Source of the DNA: Paludibacteraceae bacterium
Lineage (GTDB): Bacteria > Bacteroidota > Bacteroidia > Bacteroidales > Paludibacteraceae
Assembly (NCBI GenBank): GCA_017477325.1
Contig: JAFUWV010000002.1
Span: forward strand, 345,384 to 409,383
DNA: 64,000 nt
Reading direction: 5' to 3'
Positions within the stretch are counted from its first letter, which is position 1; every line of letters starts with the position of its first letter. This document shows, piece after piece, positions 1-12,600 of this stretch. The position numbers and the translations under genes were made by a program. The notes under the pieces are model-generated. The model was given only the letters and a program-made list of their open reading frames with translations. It was not told the DNA's origin and ran no database searches.

Positions 1-2232
1 ACGCTCGAAATACTCCTGGTATGAGAAGCGCATCTTTTGGTAGTCACCGCCTGCTGCTGCCACTTTGGCACATGCCTCCACCACTGCGTAGGCTGCACCG
101 TGATACGGACTCCACTCCGACAGATACGGGTTATATCCGAATGCCATGATGCTTGCCGTGTTGGTGAAACCGTCCACCGGCAGTTTCTGCACCGACACCT
201 GCGACTCTGTCATCTGCGTCTTGCCGCCGAATGGCATCAGGACCGTCGAGCGCCCTATGGTGGAATCGAACATCTCTATCAGTCCTTTCTCACTCGTGAT
301 GTTAGGCTTCTGGAGCAGTCTGTACACCTTGTCTGCCATGCTGCTTCCATCAAGTTCGCGGTGGAAAGGATTCCGTTCTTCTACATTGTTTATGGTAGCA
401 CTTGCATAGTGTTTTGCTCCGGCACTGTCGATAAACTCACGGCTAAGGTCTGCCACTATGTCGGTCTTGTAGTAGAGTCTCATCCTGCCTGTGTCGGTCA
501 CGTTGGCTACATGTGTCACTTCTATATTCTCTTCGTGGCAGTATCGGCAGAACTCTTCTCTGTCTGCTGCACTCACCACCACTGCCATCCTCTCCTGAGA
601 CTCGCTGATAGCCAGCTCTGTCGGATTCAGGCCTTTATATTTGACGGGCACGCGGTCAAGCCAGATGTCCAGTCCGTCTGCCAGTTCGCCTATCGCTACA
701 CTCACGCCTCCTGCACCAAAGTCATTGCTCTTCTTGATCAGGCGCGTCACCTGAGGTCTGCGAAACAGATGCTGTAGCGCTCTCTCCACCGGTGCATTAC
801 CCTTCTGCACCTCGCTCCCGCAACTCTCCAGCGAAGCCTCCGTGTGTTGCTTCGAAGAGCCTGTAGCACCCCCTATGCCGTCTCGGCCTGTCCTGCCGCC
901 GAGCATAAGGATTATGTCGCCTGCGGCAGGCGACTCCCTGCGCACATTCTCTGCCTTCACAGCGCCTGCCACTGCTCCTACCTCCAGTCGCTTGGCTACA
1001 AAGCCCGGGTGGTATATCTCTCTTACGTGCGTTGTGGCAAGACCTATCTGGTTGCCGTACGACGAGTAGCCTGCCGCTGCCTTCTTCGAGATTACCTGTT
1101 GTGGCAGTTTGCCGTGCAGTGTGGCTGTCACAGGCTGCCAGATGTCGCCTGCACCTGTCACGCGCATGGCTTGATATACGTATGCTCTGCCCGACAACGG
1201 GTCGCGTATCGCACCGCCCAGGCAGGTCGATGCACCGCCGAAAGGCTCTATCTCCGTCGGGTGATTGTGTGTCTCGTTCTTGAATTGCAGCAGCCATTTC
1301 TCTGTCTTGCCGTCCACATCCACGTCGATAAAGATGCTGCATGCATTGTTCTCCTCGCTCTGCTCCAGGTCGTCAAGGTAGCCTGTCGAACGCAGATAGC
1401 GGGCACCTATCGTTGCCAGCTCCATCAGACACAGACTCTTCTTCTCTCTGCCAAGCGTGCAACGGATACTGTGAAAATCCTTGAGAGTAGCCTCTATATC
1501 AGGTTTGATGAATGACTCGTCTATGCTTATTTCTTGCAGTTCTGTCGTGAACGTGGTGTGGCGGCAGTGGTCGCTCCAGTATGTGTCCAGTATCCTGATT
1601 TCAGTCTCTGTCGGCTCGCGCTTCTCCTGCTTGAAGTACTTGATTACCTCCGTCAGGTCGTCCTCGTTCATTGCCAGTCCCCACTGCTTTATAAACTCAA
1701 GTCTCTGCTCATGATCCATATCGCAGAAGCCTTCAAGCTTCTGCAGCGGCTTGCTCTCGGCTATCTCTGTCTCCCGCAGCACCGACATGTCTTTCTCGCG
1801 TGCCTCCACTGCGTTTATCACGTAGTGCTTTATCTTGCTTACTGTCTCTTCGCTGATATTCTCATCAAACAGTATAAGTCTGCCACTGCGGATGTTGATG
1901 TCTGCCTCGGGGTCGATAAGGTGTACGCAGTCGATGGCGGAAGATGCCCGTTGGTCGAACTGACCCGGAAGAAACTCCGTTGCGATATATTTTCTCCCCT
2001 CAAGCGAGCACTCCTGACTCACATTGTCTGTAGGTTGTTCGCCGAACACTTTGTATAGCGACTCCTTGAGTAGTTCTTCCGTGAAACCGAACAGATCGTA
2101 TATATTGATAAGTCGCAAGGAAGAAATCTCTACTTGAAGGTTCTCCGACAGTTCTTCTCTGAGCATCTCTGCTTCCACGCGGAAACCTTCCTTCTTCTCA
2201 ACGAACACTCTGTATGCAGTGGTTTGTTTCAT
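1..2232 (-). CDS. purL: Phosphoribosylformylglycinamidine synthase, N-terminal part (cut by window edge)
   Basis: This gene makes formylglycinamidine ribonucleotide from FGAR, glutamine and ATP, the fourth step of purine synthesis, in the cytoplasm. The minus-strand frame is open from the ATG at 2232 to the window edge, giving 744 residues. It begins MKQTTAYRVFVEKKEGFRVE. The signature KNETHNHPTEIEPFGGAS lies near residue 315, followed by RDPLSGRAYVYQAMRVTG and then MLGGRTGRDGIGGATGS and KKSNDFGAGGVSVAIGELAD. These belong to the long single-chain PurL (about 1200-1300 residues), so the C-terminal half and the glutaminase domain must lie outside the window. It reads in the same direction as the Rhs island and the purE/gua/pyr genes. 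No exact Bacteroides-type promoter was seen in the 242 bases upstream. The identification is firm. Confidence 0.97.
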   Translation of the reverse strand, partial: MKQTTAYRVFVEKKEGFRVEAEMLREELSENLQVEISSLRLINIYDLFGFTEELLKESLYKVFGEQPTDNVSQECSLEGRKYIATEFLPGQFDQRASSAIDCVHLIDPEADINIRSGRLILFDENISEETVSKIKHYVINAVEAREKDMSVLRETEIAESKPLQKLEGFCDMDHEQRLEFIKQWGLAMNEDDLTEVIKYFKQEKREPTETEIRILDTYWSDHCRHTTFTTELQEISIDESFIKPDIEATLKDFHSIRCTLGREKKSLCLMELATIGARYLRSTGYLDDLEQSEENNACSIFIDVDVDGKTEKWLLQFKNETHNHPTEIEPFGGASTCLGGAIRDPLSGRAYVYQAMRVTGAGDIWQPVTATLHGKLPQQVISKKAAAGYSSYGNQIGLATTHVREIYHPGFVAKRLEVGAVAGAVKAENVRRESPAAGDIILMLGGRTGRDGIGGATGSSKQHTEASLESCGSEVQKGNAPVERALQHLFRRPQVTRLIKKSNDFGAGGVSVAIGELADGLDIWLDRVPVKYKGLNPTELAISESQERMAVVVSAADREEFCRYCHEENIEVTHVANVTDTGRMRLYYKTDIVADLSREFIDSAGAKHYASATINNVEERNPFHRELDGSSMADKVYRLLQKPNITSEKGLIEMFDSTIGRSTVLMPFGGKTQMTESQVSVQKLPVDGFTNTASIMAFGYNPYLSEWSPYHGAAYAVVEACAKVAAAGGDYQKMRFSYQEYFER

Positions 2233-2474
2233 GATGTTTTAAAAGTTTATGTTTTCTAATAATCCATAGTATCTTTTAGGTTTAATAGCAGATATGAATA
2301 TATATGCAAATTACTACTAAAGATTACATATTTACCTCAAAAGTTGTCTTAAACCATAAGATATATATATATTTTTGTTCATCTATGGTATGGATTGGTA
2401 TTGTTGTTTAATTTGTGATTGACGGTTTCTTTGATGTGTCATCTTGTGGCAATTGCTATAATTCGAATCTTCTT

Positions 2475-3143
2475 CTAATTGGTTGCATTTAGCATATTTC
2501 TAAACTCATATTGTTTAATAAAAGCTCTAAGTTCATCTGATGATTCATAGTATTTTTTTTCAAAACATACTACTGCATTCGAAATCCAAATAGGGTAGTA
2601 ATTCCCGTTTAATGCAATAACAGCAAGTGATCTAACGTCCATCAATGAAGTGTTAAAGAGATAATATTGTCCTGTTGAGATTTTTACAGGTTTATAGTCA
2701 AAATCCTTATATACATAATTATTAAGAATAGATAGAGTTCCTAATATTTTTATAAACTTTTTAATTTCGGACTCATTTGTAATTAATGTAGACTTATGCA
2801 AATCATTATTTTGATAAAAATCATAAAACATATCAGGCGATATGTTAACAACGGTAAAGATATCCATATTTGTGGTAAACAAATAAATGCTATCAATTTG
2901 ATTAGCATTAGATATAATATCTAATCTATCAACTTGAGTTGTACACGAAAAAAAACTCATGCCCATCCCTATCAAGAAAATATTAATAATCTTGATTTTG
3001 GGGTCTAACAAAAAATGTTGCTTCTGAAGATACTGAAGATACAGTTTCATATAGATTACTCTTTTAGTGCAACCTGTCAAGCATGCTGCCCATAACAAAA
3101 TAAACCAAAGTCTACTTGACATAATTAACTTATTCGTTTTCAT
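2475..3143 (-). CDS. Putative lipoprotein, last gene of the Rhs island (possible immunity partner)
   Basis: I do not recognise the family. The protein is about 222 residues from the ATG at 3143; the frame is open up to 3182, so a start there is possible. It opens with a lipoprotein signal ending in LWAACLTGC. Some 12 residues later a second signal-like stretch, from Met at 3050, runs through IINIFLIGMGMSFFSC, which can also be read as a lipobox. The rest is a soluble domain rich in Tyr, Asn and Ile with no recognised motif. It lies 53 bases after the preceding small gene and is the last gene before purL. Position and export signal suggest a membrane-anchored periplasmic protein, possibly an immunity protein to the Rhs tip; that role is inference. 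Base composition is more AT-rich than the purine genes on either side. Confidence 0.6.
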   Translation of the reverse strand: MKTNKLIMSSRLWFILLWAACLTGCTKRVIYMKLYLQYLQKQHFLLDPKIKIINIFLIGMGMSFFSCTTQVDRLDIISNANQIDSIYLFTTNMDIFTVVNISPDMFYDFYQNNDLHKSTLITNESEIKKFIKILGTLSILNNYVYKDFDYKPVKISTGQYYLFNTSLMDVRSLAVIALNGNYYPIWISNAVVCFEKKYYESSDELRAFIKQYEFRNMLNATN

Positions 3144-3196
3144 GATTAAAGAGATTTTTAATTGATTTCCACAAATTATCAAAGAACATCTGGCAT

Positions 3197-3658
3197 TTAA
3201 TTGTCGCCTTTGTAGGAACTTTGTATCCTCTTATAGTTGTGGTCAACTTGTTTGTGAGCGGTTAGTCTGCCTTGTTGCTCAAGTTGACAAATCAACCATT
3301 TCTTGAATCTTCTATTGATTTTAGATTTGGAGATGTTACTGATGCATCTGTTTAAGTCTACACCATCATTTAGTGGCATTGCTAGTTCCTTTCTGATTTT
3401 CCTCTTATTTTTCTTATTGATAGCAGAATAAAGAAAATTAATGAAACTTTCTGAATCATCAGATTCCAATTTACAAAATAGATATTCATTGCGCATTTCT
3501 GTTAACTCGGTGTTTGTATCTAACGAATCCGCAAACCACATAATCCATTCATAATCAGAGAAATTATCGCATATTTTATTCCCTGCTTTAGAATTATTTA
3601 GGGGTACTATGCTTATGATTATACAAACGAGTGCATTTATTTTAATGATATTTTTCAT
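3197..3658 (-). CDS. Small exported protein directly after the Rhs gene (candidate immunity protein)
   Basis: This is a 153-residue protein of unknown family. It starts MKNIIKINALVCIIISIV and looks exported, with a likely signal peptidase cut near NNSKAG. Its ATG overlaps the stop of the Rhs gene by four bases (ATGA), so the two are translationally coupled. The body is charged and helical, with paired cysteines and a Lys/Arg-rich stretch (NKKNKRKIRKE). Residues close to the C-terminus, GRLTAHKQVD, match GRLTAHKQID inside the YD-repeat part of the Rhs protein, and the DNA matches too (28 of 31 bases). That suggests the 3' end was built from, or recombined with, Rhs core DNA. The immunity role rests only on position, size and predicted export. 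Confidence 0.6.
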   Translation of the reverse strand: MKNIIKINALVCIIISIVPLNNSKAGNKICDNFSDYEWIMWFADSLDTNTELTEMRNEYLFCKLESDDSESFINFLYSAINKKNKRKIRKELAMPLNDGVDLNRCISNISKSKINRRFKKWLICQLEQQGRLTAHKQVDHNYKRIQSSYKGDN

Positions 3659-6600
3659 TTCTTGTCTTCTTTGGTATTTTTATTGCGTTTAATAAAAATT
3701 CTTCCAGTAGAATTACCTTTAGTTTTCATATCATTAGTCCAAGAGAAGTGCGAGAAGAATGCTTCTGCATCATCTGGATGTATAGTTATGCATGCTTGAG
3801 AGCCTCTGCTATTATAATTTCCATTATCACTTTTTCCTGAATGTATGTTTCCATATTTTATAGTAACATCTTCTCCATTGGGTTTTTTCCCAGGAACAAA
3901 ACGGTTACCCTTAGTGTCAACTATGTTCAATCCCTTTTCTGTTCCTCCTTTATGACCATATTTATTATTAAATGGATAATCGCCTTCATTAATAGTATTA
4001 AATGGTGTAGAATTATCACTATTAGAAGTTGAGTTCGGATATGAACTCCCTCTATAAACCCCTACAGACTCACCATTCTGTACTACTACTATGGTCGCTG
4101 TATATGTTTCTCCTGCCACACCTCTATCTAAAGGCCTTTCCGACTGATCATTAATATAAATACTATCTCTACCATCAGGGTCGATTGCATTTATTGGATT
4201 CCATCCGCAATAAGCGTATGGAGAAATATTCGGGTATTTGTCCATCAACGGGTCAGGTGATATCCAACCTGTCAATGCTCGCGAGTCATAGTATCTCGCT
4301 CCGAAGTAGTCATAACCCGTTTCTGCATCGCGCTCTTTGCCTGTGAATTTGAACCTCTCATCATACCCCATCCGCTGCTGATTCCTCCACAATTCTCCGT
4401 ATGGAAGATACATCAAAAATTGTACCGAATTGCCGGTCGTGTCAGTTATCCATGTCGCACTGCCAAGATGATCACCGTGGTAGTAGAAAATATTGTCTCC
4501 GTAGGTCGGATCAGGAGTCACATCAAAAACCTGATATATCATATTCCGATCATAGCTCACGCTGGTGCACGCTATCTGTGGTATATCCTCACATTCAGGC
4601 ATAAAATATGTATGCTCCCAACCAGAAATATCTATGTCTATCACACCTCCTGGCTGATATATTTGCGGAGAAACATTGCAGTCTGTATTCTGCAGCAAGG
4701 TGCGTATAAACTCCCATGAGTGGTTGGCATGTCCTGACCAACCATCATTGACGATAGAGTCATTTATCATATTTGCATAAGCCATTTTTGCTGCAATCCG
4801 CTGGCTGCCGTTATAATAGTGTTTTGTTATACCCTGTGGAGTTACCACCATGTAAGGGTTCACATAAAGTACTGCATCGTCAAAATGCAGGTTGGCATGC
4901 AGGTTGCCTGCATTGTACTGGTCTATGGTAGTCGTGCCTGTCAGCTTGTACACGCGGTTCCCGTCTCCGTCATATACATAATAGCCGCAATGGGAATTGT
5001 CAATATACCCTGCCATTTGCCCCGCCTCGTTCCACACATGCTCGCGGACTTGGTTATAGCAAGGCTTGTATATAGTGGTAAGGTTTCCGTCTGCGTCCCA
5101 TTTCAGACGTGACAATGTTTCACTATATGAATCATATATACTGCTGACGCAGTGATTCATCAGTTGTTGACTGCCGTCATTAGCATAACCATAAGCAAGG
5201 TTAGTATTGGCAGCCGGGCACTGTTTCTGTCCTAAGCAACCCGAGGGGCTATAACGAAGTTCATAGCTGTAGTTTCCTAATTCAGAACTCTCTTGCACTG
5301 CCATGCGCAAGCGATTCTGTTTGTCGTAAGTATAATTAATCGTATATTCACCTCCGAGAAGAGAAATATTTGCTGCTGTCTGATTGATATTTGTTATGTT
5401 TCCTACCGAATCATAAGTATAATATTTCTCCTCTAAAGTTGTTCCTCCTTGTAGTACCGTCTCCTTACTCGTCAGCCAGTTACGATTAGTATCATAAGCG
5501 TAATAAGATGTTACACCATTGCCGTAATATAATTCTTCCTGCCTGTCATATTTGTCATAGACAATAGTATCTATATAAACGCTTGAGTTATTATTCTCTA
5601 TTCCTTTTATACTTGTCAGCAGTCCGTCTTTATATTTGTACTCAACCCTTTCGTTGTCCGGGTAAGTTATTTCCCGCATCTTGCCAAGAGCATCATATCT
5701 GTATTTTGTTGTGAATTGATATGCATGCTCTTCTGCCGACATCATCATTACTCTTTTTGACTCGCACACATTTCCCAGCGGATCATATTTGAATCGTTCA
5801 TATCCTGCAAGGTCGGTGCGCAGCAAGAGACGACCGCTCACTGAATCGTATTCATAATACACATTTGTCTCAGGATATTCAGAATAGCATACCGAGTCAA
5901 GCCGGTTGTATGAATAGTGATATGTTGTCTGCTGACCGGAGTTTATCTGCCGCTGGGTCTGCGATGCTGTCATATTCCCTGCATGGTCGTATTGCCAACG
6001 GGTAATGCCGGCATCAGGATGGCTGCGCTGAGTACGTCTGCCGAATCCATCATAGGCATGAGTGGTCATAAGTCCGTCAGGGTCGGTTGATGACAGAAGT
6101 TGTCCGAGTGCATCGTAAGTAAAGCGTGTGACAGCCCTGTCAGGCGTTATCATTGTAGTGGTCCAACCTTGCGGAGATGTGAATGTCTTCCACTGATTCC
6201 CGTTCTCATCGGTAGTGAACTGCGCCAAACGTTTCACTCCGTATGCATCCTCTGCGATGTCATAAATCACAAACGAAGAAGCATTATCCTGCCAATGCGT
6301 ACCTGTCTGACGATCAAGTATGTCATAGTCATGAGTTGATAGAAGCTGCAGGTTGCCGGCATATAAGCCTGTGGTGTCGCGTTGAGTGTAGAACGGTTTA
6401 TATGTAGCAACGGTACGGGAGAAGCAGTCGGTGGCTGTGATGTCTCTGACTATCCATCCGTCATCCCGCTTGTGTTTCCTTTGCAACAACCTGCCACGAC
6501 GGTCGTATTCTGTCTTGATGGTGATAGTATCCGTAGATGCACCTTCCCATCTCGTACGGATATTGGTATATACATAGGGGTTCTCCCTGCGCAACTGCAT

Positions 6601-9600
6601 ACAAGGAATATACTTATATGAGACTGTGGAATATGGCTTCAGTGAGTTAAAATCGAAAGCATAATCGTATGGCAGCATATACAACAGCCATTGCGGCATA
6701 TCAATTGTGTCAAGATACGTCTGTATCATCAACGGTCGGCCTATCTTGTCGTATGTATATCTGATAGTGCTTCCGGAAGGGTCGGTTATCTGTGTCGGTT
6801 TCTGCCAGAACTTATGGTAGAGGGTTCTGACACTCCTCCCCCACTGGTCGGTTACCGACACGGGCAACGTATGGGAGTAGCTGTCATACTCCACTTCTAC
6901 AGTTGCACGCTGACCCGAATGATTCTCCGGCATGATAAAGCGGGAGGGCATCCCGAATGAGTCATACTCATAGTTGGTGACAGAACTATCCTGGGAAGCA
7001 GGGTCAATTTGCTTGTGAGCGGTCAGTCTGCCCTTGTCGTTATATACTGCTTCTGTATGACGCAGTGTTGAAGTACCGGCATTGACAATTACTCGTGTAG
7101 GCAGAGAAATAAGGTTGCGTTCTTGGTTGCTGCCTGACGAGGCGTCCCGGTAACTTATCTCTGCACTGAGATTGTCATCGTCAGTACTCATATCGCCAAG
7201 GTTGCTATAGCTGACTACATTATGGTATTTATCATAATCATATCGTTTGGCAGTGACAATACTATCAGTCTCATTTTGGCTGAAATATGTTGTTATATGC
7301 GCTTCCTTCTTTATCTTGATGGTAGCATCCTTACATATATTATCAGTTACTTCTCCATAATGGTCAACGTAGATTAAAGAATCCAACCTGTATTCCGAGT
7401 ATCGGTTGTCTGACGAGTCTGTCACAGCTTCGTATATCAGTTTGCCATGCTCTGAAAAATCAGTATTGTTATAATGCCTCTTGGTCTTTCTGTATATGGA
7501 ATACGGATGTGTGTTTGTCTGTAGTTCTAATGTCTCAACCGACCCGTATCCCATTGGTGTGCGCTCGGCGGCATTGTAGTGTGGGTCGGAATACACAATA
7601 CGTTTGGCAATGGTGTCACAACCGGTTATACCATGTTGGGCAATGATATTTTTTACTTGTGACAATTGATATCTCCGTCCTCTCTGTTCTGTACTTGGTG
7701 CAGACAACTCGTAGTCAAGCTGATATATCTGTCCGGTGGAATTGTACACTTTGTTCAACAGGCGGTTGCGTCCCATATTATTATATCTTACATATATGCC
7801 ACTCTCTGTTGACCAAACCAAATCAGGTAGTCCGTCTCCGTTCATATCTATGATATCGCACATTGACTGACTCTCTGTTCCGCCTATAGGAGACCCGTTC
7901 ACACCGATAGTCATTTTTATAAACATCCAGACTGGGAAACCAACAGTGAGACCTGTATTCAGACTCCAATTCAAACTCTCGCTACTCTGAATTCTGTGGT
8001 TATTCACACGGGTGCTACCGTTTGCTCCGTATGGTTTTACAAAAATAATATCTAAGTTATTGCCATTCTGCTTTACTATATCAAGCATACCGTCAGCATC
8101 CATATCTATCAGGCGGTAATCTGTGCTGCTGATTGATGTGGAAAAATCCACACCTAAAACAATGCTGAGTTGGAACATACTTGCATAAGTTGAACTCAAT
8201 GGACCGCTATAATTCTCTATCTCTTGCAGCGCTATAGCCCACGTGGAAGCTAATGATAATCCTGCATTAGCCCCGACACAAGAACTTGTATTGTTGTTTA
8301 TTTGTGAGATGGCGGGTATTAAATGCGGAGTGTCAAAACCATAACCTATATTCAAACTAACATATACTCCATCATCAGTCCGCTCTATTTTATCAGGCAG
8401 ACCATCACCATTAATGTCCATATAAGTCAAAGAGGTTACACTATTGCTTCTTGACGTTTGCCCTCCGGTGCTACCGGGCATGTGCATTTCAAATTTGCCA
8501 TCATTAAGCTTATTCCCAATAGCCTTCTGGTTTATAGGATAATTTCCTGAGAACGAATTGCCTCGGGATACGGAATGGTTTGAGTAGATAGTGTTATTTG
8601 TCGCTTTATTTGCACCGAGTCCTCCCCATGGCTGTGTATATTGAATTGATGCAGGGCGTACAATATCAGGGAAACAGTCGCCATTCATATCCATGAAATC
8701 TGTAGTTATCATGTAGTCCGATTCCGAATATGCCACTCCTAAACCTACACCTCCGGGACTATATCCTGCTCCTGCATTAATATTCCATTGAGTAGTTCTT
8801 GAGGTCTTTCTTACTGCCGTCGCAGGTTGTGAAGACGACAGAATGGGGACATCGCTGTCATAATCCAATTCATAGATATCAATACTCTGAAAATTATTAC
8901 CTATAGTATCATTTATAAGTGATACCATCCGTTTCTTTTCACGTGCATTTGACAGCAGATGCCTTCCGTTCCGGGCAACCTGACCGTATGCTTCCATATT
9001 GTAATTCCTTATGTCTGCACTCATTGGAACCCATCGATATGACAATGGATCATACATGTTTAATCCTGAGAACTGTTCAGATAATCCATTCGGGGTCATC
9101 CATTGAGAGGAGTCATTTCTTATAGCTGATATGGAATTTACAAATGCAATACTGTCTGTCGGTGTATTTGTTGCACATTGTCTTGCCGGATTATAAAGAC
9201 TATCCAGAACAATAATCTCCGCAACGACACTGTCATTATATGCAAATTGCCCCCAACCTCTATACAATACACCGAATAAATCATTATACAATGTGCTGAA
9301 TGAGTTTTGAGAAGTATCACTAATCTGTGGTGCTATCCACATGTCATACTCTTGATGAAGCGAATCTATAACTGAAGGCGCAAAGTGCAGGTGAGGTCTT
9401 ACTTCTATATTACCTAAGTTACCATTCACAGGCGTTATCAGGAAAGAAACATTATCGCCTGCTTGGTATGTCAGAGTGCATGATACATTTCCTGTAGATG
9501 AATTCACGGGAATTTGTTGTTGTTGCAGACCGTTTATTAGCTTCAGCTCTGCCGAACTTCCTCCCGTACAAGTGACATCTGCATTTATATTAATCACACC

Positions 9601-12600
9601 ATTGCTCTGAGCCTGAAATATCTCTTTACCTGAACATACATAATCGTTTACTGACGAATAATGACGGCCGTCAGTATAAGTGAAACTTTGTTGCCATTCC
9701 ACATTGTCAAAACTGTGAGTACGAACCGACATCAGACGGAAGAAGAATATATCTCCTTCGCTCACATTTATATTGTCATAGTTCATTGACTTGAGACTAT
9801 AATCGTCTGCGTCTATCTCTACTGAACCTATTATAACCGCTGCTTGTGCATGCAAACGTGTAGTGTCTTCTTCGTTAACGCTGACATTCTTGTTGTGCTG
9901 TATGATACACCTGACTCCATCTGCATTGCGAGATTGTTGGCGTGTCTGGCTGCTGTCTTCAATAAGTCTTATAGAGTTTGATAGACTAACCACTCCGTCT
10001 TGAGGTGCAACCCAAACACGTACGGCCTCTATATTGGGATCATATATCCGTTTGCAGATTGTATCCGTCACATGGGCATAGTAAGTGTTGCCTTCCTGGC
10101 TGAACCACACATTGTCATATTGTTGTCTAACTTGCGTTTTCCAATTGTTAAGTCCGGCATTGGCAGCTTGCAATGCACTTGAATAGCACTCATTCTGATA
10201 TGCATAGGTATCACCATATCTGCAATGACGGAGCACACATTCCTTACATGAATCCGGATTATTCTGACATACTTCCTCACATTCCGCACAATATAAACCG
10301 CTTTGAACAAGACAATCTCCGCATAGCATATTCCAATACTCTTCTTCACCCTCATTAACATCTGAAAGGCATACGTCAGCACAGTCTGAATGTATTCCTC
10401 CTATACAATTATATTCCAATTTGCATTCATTGCAGGCAATGGGGTCATCGGCACATGCGTCTGTGCATTCAAGGCATACAGGATATGGAGGTTGTATATT
10501 CAAACAATTCTTGCAACTGTCTATATCCTCAAGGCAAGCCTCAAGACACTCTTCTTGAGTCTCTAATGCGCCAAGCATACCATTAAGGCAATGTTGGTCG
10601 GCACATTCCAAATATGTTGTATAGTCTCCATCACGATAATAATCATAGCACTCCCAACATATTGTACGACATCCATTGGCAAGCTTGCACTGCCTATACT
10701 GCTCTGCCAATACAGGTTCATAGGGATTTGACAGATACATAAAGTATGAATCCAAACACTCCTCGCAAACCAGTTCGTAATTACAATACCGTAAACAATT
10801 GAGCACTACTGAGTCCAATTCTTCCGGTTCAGGATTATCAGCTCTTGCTTCATCGCTATTCCTTAGCATCCTCAGTTGTGGGACAAAACCTGTATATAAG
10901 TCAATTGCGACATGACCGTTCTGAATATATTCGCTAATAGCCGTTATGCAATCATCACAACCGTCCCAGTAATATGATGGGACATCCGGCTCGGTATTTC
11001 CCGATTCCGTTCCCTGGTAGCCAAACTCACAATCAGAGGGAGTAAAACTATAAGTATACTGAGATACTATAGAATCCCGAGTAAAGCAGTCAGGGACTAC
11101 TTCCGCTTCGCCGTCATAATAAAAATTACTGCCACACTGTGTTGAATCAATAATCACTTCAGGATTGCCATTGTAAGCTGAAAAACCTCCATGAGAATTC
11201 AAACGGTTAAAATATACCTTACCATCATCAATATAATCAGGCAAGCCATCACCATTAATATCAGCAAAATAGCAACTTACATAACTGTCCGTATAGGACA
11301 TGCCCCCACTTATATTTGCATTGGCACCGGCTATCTCAGCACCGGCTTGCAAACCCCATGTGTGCGTCTTCGATAATTCAGCAGACAGACCTTTGGCGGG
11401 AATGCCCGTGTCAACCTCGTCATCAAACCATATACTGTCGCCCGTTTCTTTCTGCGGACGAAAATAAATACTGTTGTCCTTTATATATACTATGTCTGTA
11501 AGACCATCGCCGTTGATGTCCAAGAGCATTTGCTCTGTCTTGCCCGAAGATTGTGAGTAATTATAATTGCCGCCCGCCCCGAAGTTGGAACTCATATAAT
11601 TGAAACCTATTCCTACAGTTACCGCACCGCCTACATTCCAGCCTTTACTGCTCGACTTGCTGACAGGAATGAACTCTTCTCTGTTATCTCTTATCTTTCT
11701 TGTCGCTCCAAAAATACTATCTTGGGGTAATAGGTTATACTTGAAATCCACGCAACTGCTAACCAGTCCGCCCATAAGCCAATTTATATCTGAGTAGCAG
11801 TCACCTTCAGTACTCCATGGAATAACAGACTGATACGGGAAATCATTTATTTTGGTTATTAAAGCTTCGCTCTCCTCACCATAATGAATGATGAATCTAT
11901 GGTTAACCGCGGCATCATTGTTTCCATAATTGATATTGGCAATGTCTATATAACACATCAAACTGTCTGTCTGACGTATAAAGCCGAGCCTCCCGTCTTG
12001 TATTTTATCCTCACGCTTAAAATAATGGAAAAACACTCTGTATGAAGGCTCTGTGTCTATATTGCCGTTACTGCTCCTGTGCCCTGTATAGAAGATATTC
12101 TTTAGGTATATCTCGTTCGAACCGCTTACATTGTATTCATAACGGACATAATTGCCATATAAATCCGTCATCTCTGACAAAGCCCAATAACCGATATTTC
12201 CTGAAGCATCCTTAAGAACGCAATTGTTGTTCACATCCGTATCTGTTGAGTATTTGCCGTAATAACGTGTCGTGCCATCTCTTCCCGTCACGCTCCACCA
12301 GTATTTTCTTGGAGAATCACCATGACGGACAATTAAATCGCAATTCTTTGTATCACGGGCAATAAAAGTAACATTCCCACTGCTCCTGTTTAAAAGGTTA
12401 TGAGACTGATATGATAATTCCAATTCAGGATTACTGTCCTTCTGAACTATCTGCATATTTTCTAACATGTATATCTCTGACTCAAAGCGTGAATCATAAC
12501 GAGGTACACCCCAACGGGTGTCTATCGTTATCGCAGGTTGAGAAATACTCCAGCCATAGCCGAGTACTCCATTCCCGCTACCGCTGCTGTACCTCAAACT

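Noticed and set aside
2233-2474. Promoter for purL with CAAATTAC (minus: GTAATTTG)
   Set aside because: The -7 match fails at the first two bases and the nearest TTTG is 23 bases away.
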